Shown: piece after piece, positions 11,485 to 17,923 of the stretch | Layout: the number at the start of each line of letters is the position of its first letter | Position numbering within the stretch: position 1 is the stretch's first letter | Assembly: GCA_045537695.1 (NCBI GenBank) | Contig: JAZSQB010000074.1 | Span: 1 to 17,923, forward strand | Length of the DNA: 17,923 nucleotides | Source: RGIG2041 sp045537695 | GTDB taxonomy: Bacteria > Bacillota > Clostridia > UBA1381 > UMGS1253 | Reading direction: 5' to 3' | Notes under the pieces: generated by a model | The model's input: the letters and a program-made list of their open reading frames with translations, nothing else | What the model was told of the DNA's origin: nothing | Database searches by the model: none | Made by a program: the position numbers and the translations under genes

Positions 11485-11734
11485 CGACCGAAACCTTGAG
11501 CATCCCGTCATTACACAGATCGAGCGAAACGGCTACCCCGACGCATACCCGGATGAGCCGAACCCCGATTGTGCATGGTGCGGTATGCATTTTCGGGACG
11601 GCGACAACACTTTCACGTTCTGCGGCGAGGAAGTTTGCGAGCCCTGTTTCAAACAGTGGCTCAAAGACCAGCTGATCACCGACATCGCAGACGCCATGCA
11701 TATCCCGCACGAAACTTATTACTCGAACAAATGA
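11477..11734 (+). CDS. Small zinc-finger-like protein, 85 aa
   Basis: Two CxxC pairs (CAWC about residues 28-31, and CEPC about 53-56) with an FCGEEVC stretch suggest a treble-clef or ribbon fold. A C-terminal helix follows (FKQWLKDQLITDIADAM). The ATG at 11477 is favoured over 11471 because GAGG at 11464-11467 is too close to the latter. It overlaps the previous gene's end by eight bases. Role unknown. Confidence 0.7.
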   Translation: MYNDRNLEHPVITQIERNGYPDAYPDEPNPDCAWCGMHFRDGDNTFTFCGEEVCEPCFKQWLKDQLITDIADAMHIPHETYYSNK

Positions 11735-11749
11735 AAGGATGATTGTTTT

Positions 11750-12142
11750 ATGGGTAGACCTCGCGTTTCTGACAAGCAGATGAATGCCATTATCACCATG
11801 CGCGGCAGCGGCATGCACCCCAATGAGATTTCCGACATTCTTGAAATCTCCGACAGCTGCGTCCGGCGCGTGCTCGACGTTTTTGCGCTTTTGAAAAGCC
11901 AACAGCTCGGTAAAGCGTATGAGCGATATAGCGAGAAATATTATCACATTATCGAATTTGCCGCTGCGCGCCTTGGGGTCGACACCCCGAAAAAGGTGAC
12001 ACCGCCCTGTGCGTGTGTCGAAGAAAAAGAGGCGCAGAATGCCACCCCGCTCGACATGACGAACACATACCTGATCGCCCTGTTGTCCGAAGTCAAGGCT
12101 TTGCGCAGCTCTGTAGATGCCTTGCTGCGCAGCCTTGACTGA
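11750..12142 (+). CDS. HTH DNA-binding protein with C-terminal coiled coil, 130 aa
   Basis: Begins MGRPRVSDKQMNAIITMRGSG. Residues about 6-45 carry MHPNEISDILEISDSCVRRVLDVF, a Hin/terminase-small-type helix-turn-helix. The linker has a CxC (PPCACVEEKE) and the end is an amphipathic helix (IALLSEVKALRSSVDALLRSLD). AAAGGATGA supports the ATG. Probably an early regulator or a replication helper. It could also be read as a small-terminase-like N-terminus. Confidence 0.7.
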   Translation: MGRPRVSDKQMNAIITMRGSGMHPNEISDILEISDSCVRRVLDVFALLKSQQLGKAYERYSEKYYHIIEFAAARLGVDTPKKVTPPCACVEEKEAQNATPLDMTNTYLIALLSEVKALRSSVDALLRSLD

Positions 12143-12144
12143 AC

Positions 12145-12363
12145 ATGCATAACGGCATCGACTGGTACACGAAAGTCACATTCTGCTTTGACTATTATTT
12201 CCCGGAGGGCGAAGCAAACTGTCGGCATTGTGACTTTTGCACCTATTCGGAAACATACAACACCTACAAGTGCCGACTGACCAACGAGTATATCGAAAAG
12301 AACCGGCTCAACAACCGCGGGCGCGCATGCCCCGCCATCTTTGATGCCGAAACACCATTCTAG
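12145..12363 (+). CDS. Small Cys-rich protein, 72 aa
   Basis: MHNGIDWYTKVTFCFDYYFP, then CRHCDFCTYSETYNTYKC, then RACPAIFDAETPF: a CxxCxxC cluster with later Cys, suggesting metal binding. No good ribosome site lies before the ATG (it starts two bases after the previous stop, so reinitiation is likely). The same kind of protein, I recall, commonly precedes the single-strand-binding-like gene in such phages. Function unknown. Confidence 0.7.
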   Translation: MHNGIDWYTKVTFCFDYYFPEGEANCRHCDFCTYSETYNTYKCRLTNEYIEKNRLNNRGRACPAIFDAETPF

Positions 12364-12374
12364 GAGGAAAAAGC

Positions 12375-12983
12375 ATGTCACTCATCGTAAAAGGAAGCTC
12401 CGGCCCGAAGATCGCGCCGCCGGACGCAGGTAACTACGCCGCCGTGTGCGTGCAGCTGGTGGATGTCGGCCTGCAGCACATCAGCTTTGAAGGCACCGAG
12501 CGCGACGTCAATCAGGTCGCGATCGTGTGGGAGCTCGCCGGGGAAACCGTCACCCTTGGCGAAGACACAGTCCCCCGCACCGTCAGCAAGACATACACCA
12601 TGTCTCTGCACGAGCGCAGCGGCCTGCGCAAAGACCTCAAGAGCTGGCGCGGCAGAGAGTTCACGGATGACGAGCTGCGCGCCTTTGACCTGCGCAACAT
12701 TCTCGGCGCCCCCTGCATGATCCAGATCGTGCACAAGACCACCGCCAACGGCACTTACGCCAACATCGCCGGTATCTCTTCCATGCCGAAGGGTATGCCG
12801 AAGCCGCAGGCGCTTACGCCGCTTCTGGCCTTTGACGCCGACACCGCGGAGGAAGCAGACCTTGAAAAGCTGCCCACGTGGCTCGCGGACAAGGTCAAGG
12901 CAAGCCCCACGTGGCTCGGCAGAGCAAGCGCAAAGCTCGCGCAGGACATCGAGGACGACGAAGACGGCGAACTGCCCTTCTAA
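12375..12983 (+). CDS. Single-strand DNA-binding-like replication protein (NGO0469-type), 202 aa
   Basis: Starts MSLIVKGSS and has the pattern GNYAAVCVQLVDVG, VAIVWELAGE, VSKTYTMSLHERSGLRKDLKSWRGR, LRAFDLRNILGAPCMIQIVH, YANIAGISSMPKGM. This matches the NGO0469-type family of phage replication proteins, an OB-fold-like single-strand-binding protein family. The acidic tail IEDDEDGELPF resembles the DDxLPF tip by which bacterial SSB recruits partners. An AGGAGG ribosome site gives ideal spacing. It lies directly before the replication initiator. Confidence 0.85.
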   Translation: MSLIVKGSSGPKIAPPDAGNYAAVCVQLVDVGLQHISFEGTERDVNQVAIVWELAGETVTLGEDTVPRTVSKTYTMSLHERSGLRKDLKSWRGREFTDDELRAFDLRNILGAPCMIQIVHKTTANGTYANIAGISSMPKGMPKPQALTPLLAFDADTAEEADLEKLPTWLADKVKASPTWLGRASAKLAQDIEDDEDGELPF

Positions 12984-12995
12984 AGGCGGTGCGCC

Positions 12996-13751
12996 ATGCC
13001 GAACAGAATAATCAAGGAGAGCGTGTGCACCTCGGAAAGTATCGACCAGCTTTCTTGGTTTGAGGAAGTTCTGTTTTATCGGATGATTGTAAACTGCGAC
13101 GATTACGGAAGATTTGACGGGAGACCGGCGGTCATAAAAAGCCGCCTGTTTCCCCTAAAGGATAACATTACTGCTAAAAGCATTGATGCAGCCATAAATA
13201 AGCTGGTGAGTGCAGAGTTGGTAGTCCTGTATGTGTTTGAGGGCAAGCCGTACCTGCATCTGCCATCTTGGGATAAGCATCAGCAGATCCGCGCAAAGCG
13301 CAGTAAATATCCTGCACCTGCAGACGCTATTACATCATTTGATAGCACTTGCAATCAAATGCTATCAAATGTCCCCGTAATCCAATCCGAATCCGAATCC
13401 GAATCCAAATCCAAATCCAAATCCGAAACATCACGCGCAAGCGCGTTTGATGCGTGGTGGAAGATTTATCCGAAAAAAGTTGGAAAAGAAGCTGCAAGAA
13501 AAGCTTTCGCTAAAGTCAAAGTCCCTGTGGAGACGCTCATATCTGCCGTTGAAAGCCAGAAGAGCAGCGAACAGTGGTGCAAGAACAATGGTCAATTCAT
13601 TCCAAACCCGACCACATGGCTCAATCAAGGCCGCTGGAGCGACGAGCTTCACATGAAAGAGGGCTCAAGCTTTCAATCGAACAAAGTTGACGCAAATGCG
13701 GCTGACGAACAAGCACGGATGGAGGCCATGCTTGCCAATCTTGCGAGGTGA
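12996..13751 (+). CDS. Phage replication initiator / replisome organizer (DnaD-like)
   Basis: 251 residues. N-terminal winged-helix domain (about 1-105): RIIKESVCTSESIDQLSWFEEVLFYR, NCDDYGRFDGRPAVIKSRLFP, YLHLPSWDKHQQIRAKRSKYPAP. A Ser-Glu/Ser-Lys linker (about 130-146) is encoded by hexamer repeats. The C-terminal domain (FDAWWKIYPKKVGKEAARKAFAKV, ending FIPNPTTWLNQGRW) is typical of Clostridia and Firmicutes phage initiators that load the host helicase. An iteron-like array (13336-13425) lies in the coding sequence, a usual place for a phage origin. GGCGGTG precedes the ATG. Confidence 0.85.
   Translation: MPNRIIKESVCTSESIDQLSWFEEVLFYRMIVNCDDYGRFDGRPAVIKSRLFPLKDNITAKSIDAAINKLVSAELVVLYVFEGKPYLHLPSWDKHQQIRAKRSKYPAPADAITSFDSTCNQMLSNVPVIQSESESESKSKSKSETSRASAFDAWWKIYPKKVGKEAARKAFAKVKVPVETLISAVESQKSSEQWCKNNGQFIPNPTTWLNQGRWSDELHMKEGSSFQSNKVDANAADEQARMEAMLANLAR
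13336..13425 (+). repeat. Candidate replication origin: ATCAAATG iterons and AATCCG hexamers inside the initiator gene
   Basis: CATTTGATAGCA (13336-13347) and TGCTATCAAATG (13360-13371) are perfect 12-base inverted arms with a 12-base spacer. ATCAAATG occurs at 13354-13361 and 13364-13371, with its complement at 13336-13343. Seven hexamers AATCCG or AATCCA follow at 13384-13425. Dyad plus short tandem repeats within an initiator gene is the standard lambda-O-like origin layout. The hexamers also encode the Ser-Glu/Lys linker, so they may be simply a linker microsatellite. Confidence 0.55.
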
Positions 13752-13754
13752 ATT

Positions 13755-14114
13755 ATGGGCAAAATGTCACGCGAGAAGGGTAAGCGCGGCGAGCGCGAAT
13801 TTGCAAAGCTCTGCCGCGATATGGGCTATGACACCCACCGCACGGCGCAGTTTCGCGGCAATACGGGCGCAGCGGGCGATGTTGAGGGCTTGCCCGGCAT
13901 TCACGTCGAAGTCAAGCGCACGGAAGCGCTCAAAGTATGGGACTATATGACGCAATCCATCCACGACGCCGCCGAAAGCGGAAAAGGTGAAATTCCCGTC
14001 GTGGCTTGGCGAAGGAATGACCACGCATGGCTCATGATCCTGCGCGCAGAAGATTTTTTCACGATTTATCGTGCATGGGAAGCTGAAAGGAGCTTGAAAA
14101 ATGGAAACGATTAA
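13755..14114 (+). CDS. PD-(D/E)XK nuclease, Hjc/VRR-NUC-like
   Basis: 119 residues: GKRGEREFAKLCRDMGYDTHR, then QFRGNTGAAGDVEGLPGIHVEVKRTE. Putative catalytic residues are E15, D42 (GDVEG), E52 and K54 (HVEVK) of a restriction-endonuclease-like fold. The VKR and WDYMTQSI regions resemble archaeal Hjc-type resolvases and phage VRR-NUC-like enzymes. Role: Holliday-junction or branched-DNA processing during phage replication. Two start options, ATG 13755 or 13764; the first is used (GAGGTG just before). It overlaps the next gene by 14 bases. Confidence 0.8.
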   Translation: MGKMSREKGKRGEREFAKLCRDMGYDTHRTAQFRGNTGAAGDVEGLPGIHVEVKRTEALKVWDYMTQSIHDAAESGKGEIPVVAWRRNDHAWLMILRAEDFFTIYRAWEAERSLKNGND

Positions 14115-14802
14115 ATCTTTCAAAGGCTTTGATAAAGACCTCAAATGCCGTGATTTCCAGTACGAAATCGGCGGCGAATATGAAGAAAGCGGAAAGATCG
14201 CCGCTTGCAACAAAGGCTTTCACGCCTGCGAGCGCCCGTTGGACGTGTTTGTCTATTACCCGCCGGCAACAAGCCGCTATTGCGAGGTTGAACAGGGCGG
14301 CAAACTTGACCGCGACGGCGACGACAGCAAAGTCGCGTCCAGCAAAATCAAGATTGGAGCTGAGATCGGAATACCCGGTCTTGTCAAGGCGCAGGTCGAA
14401 TATGTCAAAGAACATACCACGACGGAGCATACAGACCCCGCGCGGGCGACTGCGGGTCGCAGCGGCGCGGCGACTGCGGGTTGCAGCGGCGCGGCGACTG
14501 CGGGTGACAGCGGCGCGGCGACTGCGGGTTACAGAGGCGCGGCGACTGCGGGTGACGGCGGCGCGGCGACCTCTCGGGGTTCGGTGTCCGTTGGTGAAAA
14601 CGGCGTTGGACTTGTCCGTGGAAACGGCGTAAAGGCGCGCGGCGGGATGGGCGCTGTTCTCGTGATCGCGGTTGAAAACGAGAACGATTACGGCATTGCA
14701 GAGTGGAAGGCTTTTGTCGTGGACGGCGAAACCGTCAAAGCGGACACATGGTACACGCTGCAAAACGGCGAACTTGTGGAGATTGCGGAGATTGCGGAAT
14801 GA
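14101..14802 (+). CDS. DUF7666-type protein with octapeptide repeats, 233 aa
   Basis: METIKSFKGFDKDLKCRDFQ and GFHACERPLDVFVYYPP define the conserved N-terminal part (about 1-100), with KVASSKIKIGAEIGIPGLVKA. A repeat region follows (about residues 116-158), ATAGxxGA in steps of eight residues (24 bases), consistent with a flat beta-solenoid surface. The conserved tail reads GAVLVIAVENEN and DTWYTLQNGELVEI. The family, as I recall it, is common in gut phages, with no established activity. AAAGGAG (14089-14095) supports the ATG. It overlaps the next gene by ATGA. Confidence 0.8.
   Translation: METIKSFKGFDKDLKCRDFQYEIGGEYEESGKIAACNKGFHACERPLDVFVYYPPATSRYCEVEQGGKLDRDGDDSKVASSKIKIGAEIGIPGLVKAQVEYVKEHTTTEHTDPARATAGRSGAATAGCSGAATAGDSGAATAGYRGAATAGDGGAATSRGSVSVGENGVGLVRGNGVKARGGMGAVLVIAVENENDYGIAEWKAFVVDGETVKADTWYTLQNGELVEIAEIAE
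14446..14574 (+). repeat. 24-base tandem repeats (five full units) encoding ATAGxxGA
   Basis: Units begin GCGACTGCGGGT at 14446, 14470, 14494, 14518 and 14542 (a degenerate sixth at 14566). The unit core is constant; differences fall in the two codons after GGT (encoding RS, CS, DS, YR, DG). All other positions are nearly identical, so the array can expand or contract by recombination without breaking the frame. Confidence 0.85.
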
Positions 14803-15062
14803 CCGGCGTTTCCACATACGAAGAAGACGCGTCCGTATGCCTGAACAACTGTGAATGGCCGATGTTCAACGAATGCCCGGATTTCTGCTCGCGGCACGAT
14901 CATGACACGAAGCGCGGGAAAGCGTTTGAGCGGAAACGCAAGGCCGTTCGTTTGCTGCTCAAAGGCAAAAGCGAGTCGCTCACGGCAAGCATCACGAACA
15001 CGGACATTGCAACCATACGCCGCTGGGCAAACGAAATAAACAAGCTTATGGAGGAATCATGA
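14799..15062 (+). CDS. Small Cys-cluster plus helical protein, 87 aa
   Basis: MTGVSTYEEDASVCLNNCEW and FNECPDFCSRHD give a four-Cys cluster that could hold zinc. The rest is basic and helical (KRKAVRLLLKGKSESLTASI, ATIRRWANEINKLM), with a possible HTH at the C-terminus. It overlaps both neighbours by ATGA, so translation is probably coupled on each side. Function unknown. Confidence 0.7.
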   Translation: MTGVSTYEEDASVCLNNCEWPMFNECPDFCSRHDHDTKRGKAFERKRKAVRLLLKGKSESLTASITNTDIATIRRWANEINKLMEES

Positions 15063-15643
15063 AACGAATTATCACATTCGTCCTTGTAATTTCCGCACTG
15101 CTTTGCACTTGCGGATTTGTCAAAGCAGAGGAAGGCAACAAGCCTCTGCGCACAAACCGACAGAACGAGCTTCACGACATTGCCAATCGAGCCCGTGCGC
15201 TCGGTCTGCCCGAGAGTAACCCGATTATTCAGGAGGCAAAGCGGCTTTGGCATCAAGAGGAAGAGGACCTGCGAATCATCGCCAACGTGATCCTGCATGA
15301 GGCGCCGCACTGCAGCGATCGGCATCAGCAGCTGGTGGCGCAGGTGATATTGAACCGTGTGGCATCGCCTCTGGCGTATTTCCCGGACACGGTGAAGGAC
15401 GTCGTGAATGCGCCGGGGCAGTACGATCCCGCGTACACGCGCAATCTGCCGGAGCGGGGAGATCAGAACCCGGAGGTGCAAAGGGCGTTTCGGAACGCGC
15501 TGGATGCCATAAACGGCGAAGTGGACTGCCCGGACAACGTGGTGTATCAGAGCGAGTTTGACTACCTCGGAAGCGGGAACTATGAGATCCACGAGGCGAG
15601 GACGGACTGGTTTTGGAGCCTGACGTATTTTAATTATGAGTGA
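15059..15643 (+). CDS. SleB-type cell-wall hydrolase (Hydrolase_2), secreted
   Basis: 194 residues with a signal peptide (about 1-23: basic start, ITFVLVISALLCTCGFVKA). The mature part has RIIANVILHEAPHC, QLVAQVILNRVASP, YFPDTVKDVVNAPGQYDP and VVYQSEFDYLGSGN. This is the HEA...VAxVxLNRV...FPDTV...QY pattern of SleB/CwlJ-like peptidoglycan lytic transglycosylases; the Glu in ILHEA is the likely catalytic residue. GGAGG and ATGA overlap support the start. In a phage it could be an endolysin or an exported wall-modifying enzyme; placement in the early operon is unusual. Confidence 0.88.
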   Translation: MKRIITFVLVISALLCTCGFVKAEEGNKPLRTNRQNELHDIANRARALGLPESNPIIQEAKRLWHQEEEDLRIIANVILHEAPHCSDRHQQLVAQVILNRVASPLAYFPDTVKDVVNAPGQYDPAYTRNLPERGDQNPEVQRAFRNALDAINGEVDCPDNVVYQSEFDYLGSGNYEIHEARTDWFWSLTYFNYE

Positions 15644-15651
15644 GATGTGCG

Positions 15652-16805
15652 ATGGCAGAATATACGAAAGAGGACTTGCGGGCGCTACAGGCCGAGCCAC
15701 TCGAAGATAAAATACAAAGGACACTCGGAAAAATCGGCGAGTGGTATAGCTATTGGGACGGGAACGTATACGTTTCTTTCTCTGGTGGAAAAGACAGTAC
15801 CGTATTGGCTGACATTTGCGCCCGCTGGTGTAAGGTGATCGGAAAGACGCTCTATCTCGTGTTTGTGAATACCGGCCTTGAATACCCCGAAATACAAAAG
15901 CACGTTAAGTTTTTCGCGGAATGGCTTAGAGAGAAATACGGGGTCGACGTACAACTTGACATTTTGCGACCCGAGATGCCTTTCCCGGAAGTTCTAAAAA
16001 ACTACGGATATCCGATAATTAGCAAACACGTAGCCAACAAGATCAGATTGGCGAGAGCCAACATACAGGATGGGACGTACTCCTTGCGGCTCCGGCAGCT
16101 TGGCGTAAAAAAAGATGAATACGGCGGGCTTCGCGACGTCGGGAAATATGATTATGATAAAACGGCAGAAAACAGCAAGTTTGTAACGCCAAAATATAGA
16201 GCGTTGCTACCGATGGACATTCTTATCTCGGAAGAGTGTTGCGGCGTAATGAAAAAAGACCCGCTAAAAAATACGAAAAGGAAACGGGCAGACGCCCCAT
16301 TATAGCGACGCTTGCGGAAGAAAGCACAACAAGGGAGGCCGCGTGGCTTAAAAACGGTTGTAACGCCTTTAGTGCAAAAAGAAAGACGAGCCAACCCATG
16401 AGCTTTTGGACGGAGCAAGACGTACTCCAATATATCAAGACGCGAAATATACCGATTGCGAGCGTATACGGCGAGATCGAATACGCTATAGAGCCAGAGC
16501 AAATGCGCTGGGGCGAACTCAACCCGGAGTTAGCCGTATTTGAGACAAAAGAACAACAGCGGCTTACTACTACAGGCTGTTCCCGTACTGGCTGTATATT
16601 CTGCGGGTTCGGCTGTCACTTGGAAAAAGAGCCGTCGCGCTTCCAAAGGCTAAAGGAAACCCACCCGCGCCAGTATGCTTACTGTATCGGCGGCGGCGAG
16701 TATGACGAGAGCGGAGTGTGGAAGCCAAACAAAGAGGGGCTTGGCATGGGACACGTTTTCGACGAGCTGAACAAGATATACGGAGACGGGTTTATTAAGT
16801 ATTAG
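15652..16805 (+). pseudogene. PAPS reductase-like (PP-loop) protein gene, frameshifted
   Basis: The first frame carries the PP-loop SGGKDS (residues 44-49), LYLVFVNTGLEYPE and ILISEECCGVMKKDPLK, then reaches a stop at 16303. The -1 frame continues the family exactly from there: YEKETGRRPIIATLAEES, AFSAKRKTSQPMSFWTEQDV, and the Cys cluster TTGCSRTGCIFCGFGC, to 16805. The break is at a run of six A (16266-16271). It is probably a natural or sequencing deletion in the homopolymer, but the run in reading frame is A AAA AAT, so -1 slippage is conceivable. Intact relatives, common in phages, activate or reduce sulfur adenylates, or modify nucleotides. GTG 15640 is an alternative start. Confidence 0.85.
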
Positions 16806-16833
16806 AAGAAAAGCGGTATTAAGGAACAACAAT

Positions 16834-16938
16834 ATGTTCAAACGAAGCTGTGAAGACAAGAGCACGCTGTATGTGTGTTTGTTCGGCAGGCGGTATATTT
16901 TCCGCGATAAGAAGTATGTCGGCTGGTATAGGCCGTAG
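16834..16938 (+). CDS. Small basic phage protein, 34 aa
   Basis: MFKRSCEDKSTLYVC, then LFGRRYIFRDKKYVGWY: a short basic, aromatic peptide, probably a single beta hairpin. The RRYxFRDxKYVGWY ending occurs, as I recall, in very small proteins of gut-phage early operons. AAGGA lies eight bases upstream of the ATG. The next gene's ribosome site overlaps its stop. Confidence 0.6.
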   Translation: MFKRSCEDKSTLYVCLFGRRYIFRDKKYVGWYRP

Positions 16939-16947
16939 GAGGTGCGT

Positions 16948-17223
16948 ATGGCTGAGTATGTTGATCGTGAATGGCTGCGCAAGTGGGCGAAAGAAGTTTG
17001 CGGCGGGTGGGACGATCAGGCAGAAGTTGAGGGGAGTGTTGTACTGAAAATGCCGGAGCAAGCCCCCACAGTCGATGCCGTTGAGGTCGTGCGGTGTAAG
17101 GACTGCGAAAACCGGCGAAAATCAGCAGACCTTACCGACAGCGTGCTGTGTGCGTGGCATGGATTTAGTATGCCGAAAGATGGTTTTTGCAGCTACGGAG
17201 AACGGAGTGGTGACAATGCGTGA
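16948..17223 (+). CDS. Zinc-ribbon-like small phage protein, 91 aa
   Basis: The N-terminus is MAEYVDREWLRKWAKE and the C-terminus reads APTVDAVEVVRCKDCENRR, VLCAWHG and MPKDGFCSYGER: a Cys2-Cys-His-Cys cluster typical of a small zinc domain that is very common in Clostridia phages. GGAGG at 16938-16942 favours ATG 16948 over the GTG at 16942. It overlaps the next gene by eight bases. Function unknown. Confidence 0.75.
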   Translation: MAEYVDREWLRKWAKEVCGGWDDQAEVEGSVVLKMPEQAPTVDAVEVVRCKDCENRRKSADLTDSVLCAWHGFSMPKDGFCSYGERSGDNA

Positions 17224-17371
17224 AGTTAGTTTGAAACCAAGGGATGAACGCCAACCACTTCCGCAGTGTAAACTCGAAAATATTTTGCGGAGGATATACC
17301 CGGAAGAAACCGTTAAAGAAATTCTTTTGCGATTCGGTTTTGAAGAAAGGGGTGAAGCGGAAAATGGGTAG
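17216..17371 (+). CDS. Small helical protein, 51 aa
   Basis: MREVSLKPRDERQPLPQ, then CKLENILRRIYPEETVKEILLRFGFEE: one to two helices. GGAG at 17203-17206 lies nine bases before the ATG. It overlaps genes on both sides by eight bases. No family recognised. Confidence 0.6.
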   Translation: MREVSLKPRDERQPLPQCKLENILRRIYPEETVKEILLRFGFEERGEAENG

Positions 17372-17555
17372 AGTTCCTATTGATGACATGAAACTATGCA
17401 TCCAAGAATGGTTTGCACAGGAAACCGACCTTGTTGGTCTGACAAGTCTTTATGTCGAAGTTAGAATGGAGATCGACAAGCTATTGCAGTACATGACAAA
17501 CAGCATCGGGAAAAGCATGGCAGAAAACGGCCTGTTTGATAAGTGGGAGGGTTGA
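17364..17555 (+). CDS. Small helical protein, 63 aa
   Basis: Begins MGRVPIDDMKLCIQEWFAQET and continues VEVRMEIDKLLQYMTNSIGK: a mostly helical small protein. An AAAGGGGTGAAG site precedes the ATG. It is two bases from the YopX gene. Unknown function. Confidence 0.6.
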   Translation: MGRVPIDDMKLCIQEWFAQETDLVGLTSLYVEVRMEIDKLLQYMTNSIGKSMAENGLFDKWEG

Positions 17556-17557
17556 CA

Positions 17558-17923
17558 ATGCGTGAACACATGGGCTTATTCCGTGGCAAGCGGACAGATA
17601 ACGGCGAGTGGGTAAAGGGGTTTTATGCCCATTTCGTAAACCTCTATAAAGGGAGGGAGACATAACGAATATATAGGCTTTTTGCCGAGAGCGATTGCGG
17701 CGAATTTTATCCCGATTGGTACGAAGTTGACCCCGACACCATAGGCGAATATACGGGACTGACGGACAAGGACGACAAACCAATATTTGAGGGGGATATA
17801 CTGCGGTATGGTCTGCGTTGCGATTATGAATGCTATCTTGAAAGCCTTGAATGCCCCGATGCTTATGATGGCGAAGTATACGATGCAGACATTGAAACAG
17901 ATGTTATAGAGTGGTGTATTGGC
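17558..17923 (+). pseudogene. YopX-family gene with in-frame TAA, cut by the window edge
   Basis: The ATG follows the previous stop by two bases. The reading starts MREHMGLFRGKRTDNGEWVKGFY, a typical YopX beginning, and continues past a TAA at 17663-17665 into RIYRLFAESDCGEF, YEVDPDTIGEYTGLTDKDDK and PIFEGDILRYG, the YopX hallmark (TGLxDKxxKxIxEGDI). Since the frame is open on both sides of the stop, this is a point nonsense change, not a frameshift. The whole codon series is in frame to the window end. Other genes here end with TAA, so a recoded TAA is unlikely. Confidence 0.8.

Noticed and set aside
14446..14574. CRISPR array
   Set aside because: Repeats are contiguous, in frame and have no spacers of usual length.
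17558..17923. Recoded TAA (alternative genetic code)
   Set aside because: Several other genes here (1920, 3414, 3772, 5212) end properly at TAA with terminators or next-gene starts following.

Overview
The window looks like part of a temperate tailed phage (or its unintegrated circular form) of a gut-type Firmicute, probably a Clostridia/Oscillospiraceae host. The reasons are moderately GC-rich, densely packed genes with strong GGAGG-type ribosome sites and 4-base ATGA/GTGA overlaps, a SleB-type wall hydrolase, and several small-protein families I recall from gut Clostridia phages. No terminase large subunit, portal, capsid or tail gene is visible, so those must lie outside the window.

Layout. 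(1) 1-1800 is a variable end. It holds the start of a minus-strand zinc-ribbon gene running off the left edge, about 580 bases without a convincing gene, a lone minus-strand small-terminase-like gene in a very AT-rich island, and then a compact locus with the hallmarks of a type I toxin-antitoxin unit. That locus has a 26-residue Hol_Tox-like peptide with a hairpin-masked ribosome site, 5'-3' mRNA complementarity and a convergent antisense promoter, followed by a ribbon-helix-helix protein. (2) 1920-5949 is a plus-strand cassette of small proteins of unknown function (one sigma-region-4-like), split by terminators and ending in a strong terminator. (3) 6031-6285 looks like an attP site: the 3' 59 bases of a tRNA-Tyr(GTA) gene flanked on both sides by TTGACAACAA arm-type repeats. 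It lies between phage-type genes and the integrase. (4) 6288-9814, mostly minus strand, is the lysogeny module: tyrosine integrase, a helix-turn-helix/coiled-coil regulator, two membrane-anchored proteins and the XRE repressor, with two tiny plus-strand genes. (5) 9849-9901 is a divergent promoter region in which one palindromic TTGCAA can serve as -35 for both directions, over an inverted-repeat operator. (6) 10330-17923 is a plus-strand early operon: Cro-like XRE protein, small DNA-binding and zinc-cluster proteins, a single-strand-binding-like protein, a replication initiator with an internal iteron-like origin candidate, a PD-(D/E)XK nuclease, a DUF7666-type repeat protein, a cell-wall hydrolase, a PAPS-reductase-like gene with a frameshift, and a YopX gene with an internal stop.

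Together these suggest a standard temperate programme: a repressor and membrane proteins made in the lysogen, a divergent switch, then replication genes. Unusual points are at least four genes whose best start is a near-cognate codon (ATA, ACG, ACG, ATT) behind a good ribosome site, the toxin locus, and the two disrupted genes at the right end. Family names come from reading motifs, not from database searches.
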